From Chlamydiota bacterium (GTDB taxonomy: Bacteria > Auribacterota > UBA3054 > B51-G9), in NCBI GenBank assembly GCA_003648225.1, contig QMOL01000118.1:1-8458 (forward strand): DNA of 8,458 nucleotides, read 5' to 3'. Below the pieces are notes generated by a model. The model worked only from the letters and a program-made list of their open reading frames with translations. It ran no database searches and was not told the origin of the DNA. Each line of letters opens with the position of its first letter. Positions within the stretch are counted from its first letter, which is position 1. Shown here piece after piece: positions 1-5,117 of the stretch. A program made the position numbers and the translations under genes.

Positions 1-55
1 AAAAAAACGGCTCGGCAATGAAAAACCGTACTTTTTTTAAGAAAAAAACGGACGT

Positions 56-98
56 ACCCCAGCATCCCCGAAATTCTCCGGGCGCGGCGCGGGGCGCT
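56..98. repeat. GC-rich 43-bp repeat, copy 1 (inverted relative to copy 2)
   Basis: This strongly GC-rich block in AT-rich surroundings matches the reverse complement of 1452-1494 at 42 of 43 positions; the one difference is a C at position 66 where the other copy implies A. It contains an internal dyad (CCCG ... CGGG) and a GCGCGGCGCGGGGCGC segment. The two copies bracket the radical SAM gene. It looks like a dispersed extragenic palindromic element, but other genomic copies cannot be checked here. Confidence 0.85.
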
Positions 99-152
99 GC
101 GCTAAATCGAGAAATATGTTTGAAAAGTTTTTAATGGACCCTTCCTTCTTTT

Positions 153-212
153 TGCATAACTGTGCAAGTCATGCATGGTTGTGCAAATCTTATCATGATT
201 GCGCAAATATAA
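153..212. repeat. Three ~20-bp direct repeats upstream of a promoter
   Basis: Read on the minus strand, three units share the core ATTTGCRCAAYCATG. The cores are ATTTGCGCAATCATG, ATTTGCACAACCATG and ACTTGCACAGTTATG, spaced 20 and 19 bp apart, close to two helical turns. The first two differ at two of 15 positions and the third is more diverged. The array ends about 55 bp upstream of the -35 box at 266. Regularly phased direct repeats of this size suggest a multi-site operator, for example for an AraC-type activator. The bound protein is unknown, and the array could equally serve a gene beyond the left edge. Confidence 0.5.
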
Positions 213-265
213 TAACATATACTTTTTAAAAAATCAAGTGGTAACCAAATCTTAGGAATCTTAGA

Positions 266-294
266 TTGACACAGGCTTTAGAGAATAGTATAAT
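266..294 (+). promoter_or_regulatory. Perfect-consensus sigma70 promoter for the radical SAM gene
   Basis: TTGACA (266-271), a 17-bp spacer, then TATAAT (289-294) is an exact match to the housekeeping sigma70 consensus. Transcription should start near 300-302. That leaves a leader of about 8 nt to a possible TTG start at 310, or about 24 nt to the ATG at 325. Confidence 0.85.
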
Positions 295-324
295 GTTTAC
301 TGAATAAAATTGAATATCAACAAA

Positions 325-1278
325 ATGATAAGTAATATCTATAAAAATGAAATACCCTGTGTGAGAAAATTCGCTCCTGAAAATCCGTACTTTTCACTGA
401 ATAATTTTTGCAAACAAAAATTCGGTGAAAAAATCGCTCGCATTCCATTGACTTTACACAACCCGTGTCCAAATAGAATCAACGGTAAAACCGGATGCAT
501 TTTTTGTTTACCGGAAGCTTATGAACCGCCTGAAGAACTCTCTTCCGGCACAATCACAGAGCAAATTAATAAAAGAATTAATCAGCGCGGAAGTTTTTAT
601 AAAGCTAATAAATATATAGCTTATCTGCAGAGCGGAAGCAATACCGCGGGTAATCCGGCGGAATTGAAAAAAGCATACACCGAAGCACTTAACCATAAAG
701 ATATCGTTGCATTAAGCATTTCAACGCGCCCGGACTGTTTTGCTGATGAGATCATAAATATAATCAGCAATCTAACTAAAGAAAATGAAATTTGGGTTGA
801 GCTTGGTGTTCAAACCGCTCATAATAAGACTCTGGATTTTTTAAATCGCGGGCATGATAATGCCGCTTCACTTTCCGCGATAAAAAAATTAAAAAGTGCG
901 GGAGTGCAGCATATTGTCGCGCACATCATTCTCGGTTTACCCGGCGAAACAGAAAACCAAATGAAGAAAAGTATAAAAATATTTTCCGATGCCGGAATTG
1001 ACGGATTTAAGATTCATCATCTGCAAATCATCAAAAATACGCCTTTAGAGAAAATGTGGCTGAACGGTGAAATTAAACTTTATAATTTCGATGAATATCT
1101 AAACTTAATTGTAAATATTGTTGAAACTATTCCACGGGATAAAGTTATTCACCGCTTATTCGGTTCTTCAAACAATGAATATCTGATAGCGCCGAAATGG
1201 GAAATAAGCAAGCCGAAAATATTTTCTGCTATCTTAAATGAATTTAAAAAAAGAAATACTTTTCAAGGAAATCGGTGA
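325..1278 (+). CDS. YhcC/TIGR01212-family radical SAM protein
   Basis: Radical SAM enzyme of the TIGR01212 (E. coli YhcC-like) family, a cytoplasmic [4Fe-4S] protein whose substrate is not settled; an RNA-modification role is often suspected from its relation to Elp3-type enzymes. Counting from the upstream TTG at 310, the cluster cysteines are C53, C63 and C66 (CPNRINGKTGCIFC). Further family motifs are LTLH before the cluster, STRPDC, ELGVQTAH, NRGHD and GLPGE, in the order seen in YhcC. The length, about 320 residues, is normal. The start is uncertain. The longest reading frame uses TTG at 310 (322 aa), directly after an in-frame TGA at 301. I prefer ATG at 325 (317 aa) because it is a standard codon and leaves a usable leader after the consensus promoter. 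No Shine-Dalgarno is evident for either. The gene appears monocistronic. Confidence 0.93.
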   Translation: MISNIYKNEIPCVRKFAPENPYFSLNNFCKQKFGEKIARIPLTLHNPCPNRINGKTGCIFCLPEAYEPPEELSSGTITEQINKRINQRGSFYKANKYIAYLQSGSNTAGNPAELKKAYTEALNHKDIVALSISTRPDCFADEIINIISNLTKENEIWVELGVQTAHNKTLDFLNRGHDNAASLSAIKKLKSAGVQHIVAHIILGLPGETENQMKKSIKIFSDAGIDGFKIHHLQIIKNTPLEKMWLNGEIKLYNFDEYLNLIVNIVETIPRDKVIHRLFGSSNNEYLIAPKWEISKPKIFSAILNEFKKRNTFQGNR

Positions 1279-1279
1279 T

Positions 1280-1417
1280 GCCGTACCAATTTTTGATAAG
1301 TTTCAGGTACGGCTGATGAAATTGTGATTTTACAAATCATAATTTGATTTCCGGATTTATTCAATTTGGGTTTGGTGAATAAACGGAAGGTAGTCAAGTC
1401 TATTTATTTGATTTACC
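1280..1417. other. Chain of four hairpins in the radical SAM-epimerase spacer
   Basis: Four consecutive inverted repeats fill the spacer directly after the stop codon: (1) GCCGTACC 1280-1287 with GGTACGGC 1306-1313; (2) a 12-bp stem, 1319-1330 with 1334-1345, one G-T pair and a 3-nt loop; (3) TTCCG/TTTATTC 1349-1362 with GAATAAA/CGGAA 1377-1388; (4) GGTA/TCAA 1389-1397 with TTGA/TACC 1408-1417. None is followed by a long T-tract, so a classical terminator is not clear. They may act as a 3' end stabiliser, factor-dependent end or non-coding RNA. Confidence 0.5.
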
Positions 1418-1432
1418 ACCTTGCTTTGGTCC

Positions 1433-1507
1433 TTAACTTTTAACTCGCGTAAGCGCCCCGCGCCGCGCCCGGAGAATTTCGGGTATGCTGGGGTTTAACT
1501 TTTAACT
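1433..1507. repeat. Direct 13-bp repeats flanking repeat copy 2
   Basis: TTAACTTTTAACT occurs at 1433-1445 and again at 1495-1507, exactly bordering a 49-bp GC-rich insert (1446-1494) that contains the second 43-bp repeat. This resembles a target-site duplication around a small inserted element. However, TTAAC itself recurs within the 13-mer, so chance or an older AT-rich tandem repeat is also possible. The right copy ends only 5 bp before the epimerase start codon. Confidence 0.55.
1452..1494. repeat. GC-rich 43-bp repeat, copy 2 (inverted)
   Basis: Reverse-complement copy of 56-98 with one mismatch. Together the two copies enclose a 1.4-kb unit made of the phased repeats, the consensus promoter, the radical SAM gene and the hairpin chain. 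The internal palindrome can fold into a GC-rich hairpin about 18 bp upstream of the epimerase ATG, and could affect translation of that gene if transcription reads through. Confidence 0.85.
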
Positions 1508-1512
1508 AATAA

Positions 1513-2391
1513 ATGCACGACTCTTTCAATATTAAAAATATAACCTCGCCAAACGGCGCGACAGCTGAATTCGCACCTGAACTCGGTGCAATATGTTCAT
1601 CATTGATTTTAAATAATCGTGAATTATTATTTCAGCATAATTTCTTCTGGGATAAAAATTCAAGAAAAACTCGCGGAGGAATTCCTTTCCTCTTTCCAAT
1701 ATGCGGGCGACTTGAGCGTAACGGAAAACTCGGCACATATTTATATGAGAATAAGTTATATGAAATGCCCGCGCACGGTTTTGCGGATAAGATGCCGTGG
1801 AATGTTCTTGAACAAAAAGATGATTCGGAAATAATGTTTGAACTTACACACACAGAAAATACTATCGTACAGTTCCCGTTCCAATTCCGAATTTTATTAA
1901 ACTATAAAATTACCGATAATTCTTTAACTGCAACAGTCACATTTAAAAACACCGGTGAAAAAGCAATGCCGTTTTACGCGGGATTTCATCCATACTTTTT
2001 TACCAAATTAGAACAAAAAGAAAATATTTTGTTTAATGCGGCACCAACTTATTCTATTCAATACAACGAGAAATGCAATGATGTAATCGGAACAAAAAAA
2101 TGTCCGGAATTACCATTGCCGGTAACTTCCCCTGCTCTCACTGATTTATTAATGCGAACCGGAAATAAAAAAGCCGCGCAGATAATTTTTCCCGATAATT
2201 TTAAAATTAACATCTCAACATCAATTGATGATATAGACTTTCCTTATATTCAGCTTTACACATTAAAAGACGAACCATTCTTTTGCGTTGAGCCGTGGAT
2301 GGGTGCTCCGAACACATTAAACAGCGTTACGGGCAGCAAATGGATTCTGCCCGGAGAATCACAATCCGCTAAAATGACAATTAGCATTTAA
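1513..2391 (+). CDS. Aldose 1-epimerase family protein (mutarotase-like)
   Basis: Galactose-mutarotase-like beta-sandwich enzyme, expected to interconvert the alpha and beta anomers of an aldose or hexose-6-phosphate in the cytoplasm; no signal peptide is visible. Family signatures in order are RGGIPFLFPICGRL (54-67), which binds substrate, HGFA (88-91), GFHPYF (157-162) and EPWMGAPNTLN (260-270). H88 and H159 match the conserved histidines and E260 the usual catalytic base. At 292 residues it is the typical length for the family. The exact sugar cannot be told; closeness to the YeaD-like hexose-6-phosphate branch or the generic bacterial branch is unresolved. The start is ATG at 1513 with no Shine-Dalgarno, directly behind the AT-rich repeat. 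I saw no convincing promoter in the spacer, so it may depend on one I cannot recognise or on read-through. The next gene begins 13 bp after the stop. Confidence 0.9.
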   Translation: MHDSFNIKNITSPNGATAEFAPELGAICSSLILNNRELLFQHNFFWDKNSRKTRGGIPFLFPICGRLERNGKLGTYLYENKLYEMPAHGFADKMPWNVLEQKDDSEIMFELTHTENTIVQFPFQFRILLNYKITDNSLTATVTFKNTGEKAMPFYAGFHPYFFTKLEQKENILFNAAPTYSIQYNEKCNDVIGTKKCPELPLPVTSPALTDLLMRTGNKKAAQIIFPDNFKINISTSIDDIDFPYIQLYTLKDEPFFCVEPWMGAPNTLNSVTGSKWILPGESQSAKMTISI

Positions 2392-2404
2392 TTGCAATAA
2401 TTAT

Positions 2405-3304
2405 ATGAAAAAAAGTATTTATATTTTTACGACAATAATAGTTGCAATATTTATTGCCTTTTATTTTAAGGTTATAAAATCATCTGATAATAATCACCGT
2501 AAAAATACTTGCCGCTATACAAAAAATAGTGATAATAATGAAGTTCTTCAAACCATAGCTCTTTTAAGTAATGAACTTGCTAATGACCCTAATAATGAGG
2601 AATATCTAATAGCAAGAGGAAATTATTGGACAATAATTGATGAAACAAACAAAGCACTTATAGATTTCAGTAAGGTTATCAGATTAAACTCATATTCTGT
2701 AGATGGGTATTTAGCCCGCGCAAATATGTTTCTGAAATATGACAATACCGATTTAGCTTTCAAAGATATTTTATCCGCGTTAAAAATTGATCGTGATTAT
2801 TATTTATCATATTTCTATGCCGGACTCGGTTTTTTATATAGGAATGATTTAACAAATGCATTGACAAATTTCAATATTGCGATAGAAAAAAATCCCTCTT
2901 ATTCATATTCATATTTAAACAGAGGTTCTGTATATCAATTGTTAGGAAAAATCAACCTGGCTATAATTGACTTTGAGAAAGCATTAAAATATGAATCAAT
3001 CCCTGATGCCATGAACTGCTTAGCTTGGATATATCTTACCGAGAAAAATTTTATGAATGTCGATAATGCATTTGCTTTAGCTGAAAAAGCTGTCCTTCTA
3101 GAAAAACGGCCTCAATATTTGGATACACTTGCATGCGCTTATGCAGAAAAAGGTGATTTTGAAAAAGCAATTGAATTAGAGAAAGAAGCATATAATTTAA
3201 GCAGCAATAATTATTATAAAAAAGTAATGGATATCTTCAAAAATAAATTAACGTATTCAGACTGGAAAGAAAAGAATCCTGATTTAGAAAAAAATATAAA
3301 ATAA
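2405..3304 (+). CDS. Membrane-anchored tetratricopeptide repeat protein
   Basis: A 299-residue protein with one N-terminal hydrophobic helix (about residues 4-24, after MKK), which is a signal anchor or uncleaved signal peptide. A polar linker follows, then roughly five TPR units from about residue 48 to 272. Repeat-like segments with the alternating small/aromatic TPR pattern are YLIARGNYWTIIDETNKALI, GYLARANMFLKYDNTDLAF, YFYAGLGFLYRNDLTNALT, YLNRGSVYQLLGKINLAI and YLDTLACAYAEKGDFEKAIE. TPR domains are protein-interaction scaffolds; no enzymatic domain is present, so the function cannot be named. It probably faces the periplasm or is membrane-tethered. The gene lies 13 bp downstream of the epimerase and 39 bp upstream of another membrane protein, suggesting one transcript. 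The ATG has no Shine-Dalgarno. The DNA is more AT-rich than the epimerase gene. Confidence 0.85.
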   Translation: MKKSIYIFTTIIVAIFIAFYFKVIKSSDNNHRKNTCRYTKNSDNNEVLQTIALLSNELANDPNNEEYLIARGNYWTIIDETNKALIDFSKVIRLNSYSVDGYLARANMFLKYDNTDLAFKDILSALKIDRDYYLSYFYAGLGFLYRNDLTNALTNFNIAIEKNPSYSYSYLNRGSVYQLLGKINLAIIDFEKALKYESIPDAMNCLAWIYLTEKNFMNVDNAFALAEKAVLLEKRPQYLDTLACAYAEKGDFEKAIELEKEAYNLSSNNYYKKVMDIFKNKLTYSDWKEKNPDLEKNIK

Positions 3305-3343
3305 CAATTATTATTAAAATAAAAATATTACATAATTTTATAA

Positions 3344-3868
3344 GTGAAAAAAAGAAAATTCGATATTGAAGCTCTTGTGATTATAATCGTTTGCGGAATC
3401 TTAATATTACTTAGTAGTACTATATTTCATCCTGAAATATATATTCCAATAAGAAAACCAATAGGAGTGTGGTACGCACAAACTGTACGAGCTTATCAAA
3501 GAGATCGTAACTCGTGGTATGGTCCTCTGTTAACTCCTGTGAAACGAGAACAGAAAGTATTACAGGCAGAAATCAATTTTTACGTACGGTATATAAATGA
3601 TTTACAAACCGAAACGAATTTAAGCAGCAGTCAACATGCTGATTTAATTATTTATAAAAGTAATTTATGTGTTGCAACTGAACTAATAAATAATACCAAC
3701 GCACTCAAAATTCATCTGAAAGCAAACAACCGCGACCGGCGGGCGCCCTGGCGACCGTGGCTTTTGCAAATATCCATGTTAACTTTGATTTTCGGTATTC
3801 TTTTTGGAACATTTTTATTCGGTTTAATCCGCTTCATTCGCGGACTGATTGGATATAAAATTAAATAA
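3344..3868 (+). CDS. Hypothetical two-helix membrane protein
   Basis: I do not recognise this 174-residue protein. It has a basic N-terminus (MKKRK), a first membrane helix at about residues 10-28, a soluble middle of about 110 residues rich in Tyr, Asn and Gln with possible helical stretches, then a second helix at about 140-162 and a basic amphipathic tail (RFIRGLIGYKIK). With the positive N- and C-termini inside, the middle would lie outside the cytoplasmic membrane. The start is GTG at 3344; no better ATG exists nearby and no Shine-Dalgarno is seen. A short GC-rich patch at about 3731-3761 encodes RDRRAPWRPW just before the second helix. It follows the TPR gene by 39 bp and may be its membrane partner, which is inference from position only. 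No terminator is obvious after the stop. Confidence 0.7.
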   Translation: MKKRKFDIEALVIIIVCGILILLSSTIFHPEIYIPIRKPIGVWYAQTVRAYQRDRNSWYGPLLTPVKREQKVLQAEINFYVRYINDLQTETNLSSSQHADLIIYKSNLCVATELINNTNALKIHLKANNRDRRAPWRPWLLQISMLTLIFGILFGTFLFGLIRFIRGLIGYKIK

Positions 3869-3910
3869 TTTAAAGAATCTCCGATAAAAGAATCCCGCAG
3901 CCACTGCTAC

Positions 3911-4024
3911 AAATATTTAGCCGCTAATGCACGAATAAATACAGGTTTATTGAAAAGAGAATATCTATTAGGATAAGGATTAATCTTCGTCTTTAATTCG
4001 CGCATTAGTGGCGATATGTATTTA
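3911..4024. repeat. Imperfect inverted repeat in decayed non-coding DNA
   Basis: The 257-bp spacer 3869-4125 holds no gene on the plus strand before 4126. GCCGCTAATGCACGAATAA (from 3920) is matched in inverted orientation by the arm ending at 4012, whose reverse complement reads GCCACTAATGCGCGAATTAA. AAATA-like sequences extend the similarity outwards. The arms are separated by about 50 bp. The text just downstream (4032-4061) reads like the low-complexity filler common in environmental genomes. This looks like remnants of dispersed intergenic repeats. Confidence 0.5.
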
Positions 4025-4078
4025 AAATCGGTTTCTATTTGTGTTCATCTGTGGTTAAAAACATTTCGTGTATTTAGT

Positions 4079-4112
4079 AAAAAAAATGTGACCGGACAAA
4101 CCGGTCACATTT
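4079..4112 (-). terminator. Intrinsic terminator of the minus-strand operon
   Basis: A perfect 12-bp stem, 4084-4095 with 4101-4112, encloses a 5-nt loop. On the minus strand it is followed by a run of eight Ts (plus-strand As 4079-4086, three of which also pair in the stem). This is a textbook rho-independent terminator for transcripts coming from the ThuA-like gene, 250 bp after its stop. On the plus strand there is no T-tract. The GC core TGACCGG-N5-CCGGTCA is also a perfect dyad, so an operator role is an alternative. Confidence 0.8.
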
Positions 4113-4118
4113 AGGAGG
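4113..4118 (+). promoter_or_regulatory. Strong orphan Shine-Dalgarno sequence
   Basis: AGGAGG, full anti-16S complement, lies 7 nt before ATG at 4126. It is the strongest ribosome-binding site in the window, whereas the confident plus-strand genes have none. It abuts the end of the 12-bp hairpin. Confidence 0.5.
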
Positions 4119-4125
4119 AGAAACC

Positions 4126-4443
4126 ATGAAAAACTACTTAACGAAGAGCATTTATCGTGCCAAAACTTGGGATTCCATGCTATTAAAGCGATTTGAACTC
4201 CAGCTCAATCTGTTTTTCACTTTATCCGCGTCTTTTTTTCCCAAAATATACAGTCATTTCACACATTCAATTGTCAAATTGACAAATTTATTCCTGACCA
4301 TGAGGAAAATCGCATGCGTACTGAAAGGTGTATCAGGAGTCGAATTATTTTGTCCTTTTACTCTATCGCGTCGCCCAGAGCATACCCCTTCGCATTATTT
4401 CTTTAGCTTCCCGAACGTCAAAATCACTTGCGACATGTCCTAA
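4126..4443 (+). CDS. Doubtful 105-residue ORF with strong RBS; possible gene remnant
   Basis: The ORF starts with ATG 7 nt after a perfect AGGAGG. Its first part looks plausible: a basic start (MKNYLTKSIYRAKTW), then a hydrophobic stretch, LNLFFTLSASFF, and KIYSHFT. The last 81 bases, however, are antisense to the 3' end of the ThuA-like gene and encode an arbitrary-looking tail (CPFTLSRRPEHTPSHYFF). I recognise no domain. One reading is a truncated gene whose genuine start region survives and whose downstream part was lost. The text before residue ~48 (SHFT) is reminiscent of the leader before FTLIELL in pilin-like proteins, but the hydrophobic pilin helix is absent, so this is speculation. 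Alternatively the ORF is fortuitous. It runs convergent to, and overlaps, the minus-strand operon. Confidence 0.25.
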   Translation: MKNYLTKSIYRAKTWDSMLLKRFELQLNLFFTLSASFFPKIYSHFTHSIVKLTNLFLTMRKIACVLKGVSGVELFCPFTLSRRPEHTPSHYFFSFPNVKITCDMS

Positions 4444-5016
4444 GGAGCTGTAAAACACTTTCCCGATACCAAACTTCCTTTTCCACGCGACCGGCATTAC
4501 TGTTCCTGCAATCCATTCCGCGTCACCGTATTTACCTGAGAAAGTAGTAGTTGCCAGAACATCATTTCCCGGATCTGTGTGCATATAATACTGTTCGGAA
4601 TGCATTTTAAAATCATTTAACCCTGCGACAATAGGATCATTTTTCTTAATAATATTTACTGTATAATCTATGATATTGCCGGGATGAGCCACCCATTGTC
4701 CGCCGACCATCCATTGATATTCAACATTATTTCTGAATGAATCAGCCATTCCGCCATGCCATCCGGCGATACCGGCACCTGCTTTTATTGTTTTCAACAG
4801 CCCCTGTTCCTGTTCGGCGGAAATATTACTCATTGTCCAGACAGGAATGATAAGATCGAACAGCGGCATTTTTTCTTCATCGAGATAAATATCCAGTGTC
4901 GTTGTCATCTCAACATCATAATTTTCCAATATCAGAATCTGTTCAAAGATTTTCGCACATTGTTGAGGTTCATGACCTTCCCATCCTCCCCAGGTGATTA
5001 ACGCTTTCTTTTTCAT
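4363..5016 (-). CDS. ThuA-like (trehalose-utilisation/class I glutamine amidotransferase-like) protein
   Basis: A 217-residue ThuA-domain protein, the usual size for single-domain members. ThuA proteins have a glutamine-amidotransferase-like flavodoxin fold and are linked to sugar or disaccharide catabolism; the reaction is not established for most. Visible family motifs are GGWEGHEP (10-17) after the first strand, GWHGGMADSFR (85-95), GGQWVAHPG (105-113), SEQYYMHTDP (140-149), MPVAWKRKFGIGKVFYSSLG (174-193) and GHVASDF (193-199). The reading frame runs upstream to 5121, but that extra part translates the inverted palindrome pair and looks non-coding. I therefore chose ATG at 5016, which has AAGGA 6 nt upstream. 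There is no signal peptide, so it is cytoplasmic. It follows the Gfo/Idh/MocA gene, a common pairing, and probably acts on the same carbohydrate. A terminator lies 250 bp downstream. Confidence 0.9.
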   Translation of the reverse strand: MKKKALITWGGWEGHEPQQCAKIFEQILILENYDVEMTTTLDIYLDEEKMPLFDLIIPVWTMSNISAEQEQGLLKTIKAGAGIAGWHGGMADSFRNNVEYQWMVGGQWVAHPGNIIDYTVNIIKKNDPIVAGLNDFKMHSEQYYMHTDPGNDVLATTTFSGKYGDAEWIAGTVMPVAWKRKFGIGKVFYSSLGHVASDFDVREAKEIMRRGMLWATR

Positions 5017-5022
5017 ATTATT

Positions 5023-5027
5023 TCCTT
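5023..5027 (-). promoter_or_regulatory. Ribosome-binding site deciding the ThuA-like start
   Basis: AAGGA on the minus strand, 6 nt before ATG at 5016. It supports the internal start over the GC-rich upstream extension to 5121. Confidence 0.65.
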
Positions 5028-5041
5028 TTGGTTTAACGGTA

Positions 5042-5104
5042 GAGGGTCGCCGTCCCCAGCGACCTTTATGCACGTGATTTAGGACGCTGGAGACAGCGTC
5101 CCTC
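5042..5104. repeat. BIME-like pair of inverted REP palindromes
   Basis: Two ~24-bp units, 5042-5065 and 5081-5104, are imperfect inverted copies of each other (about 20 of 24 positions) separated by 15 bp. Each is also a hairpin: GGTCGC/GCGACC (5045-5050 with 5059-5064, 8-nt loop) and GGACGCTG/CAGCGTCC (5082-5089 with 5094-5101, GAGA loop on the plus strand). The outer ends share GAGGG/CCCTC. This is the layout of a bacterial interspersed mosaic element. Placed between two genes of one operon, it may protect upstream mRNA or attenuate ThuA expression. Confidence 0.7.
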
Positions 5105-5117
5105 CATTTTGTAAATC

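Noticed and set aside
1..55. Terminator of a gene to the left (CCG...T7-AAG-A7...CGG)
   Set aside because: Only three GC pairs, a 3-nt bulge and no T-tract after the stem; too weak to call.
153..212. CRISPR array or origin iterons
   Set aside because: Only three short diverged units with no unique spacers, no cas genes, and no replication gene or DnaA boxes nearby.
134..232. A 31-codon ATG ORF across the triple repeat
   Set aside because: Its peptide only mirrors the DNA repeats, it has no Shine-Dalgarno, and it lies upstream of the promoter.
56..1494. Insertion sequence or transposon
   Set aside because: The enclosed gene is a radical SAM enzyme, not a transposase, and no common target duplication flanks the whole unit.
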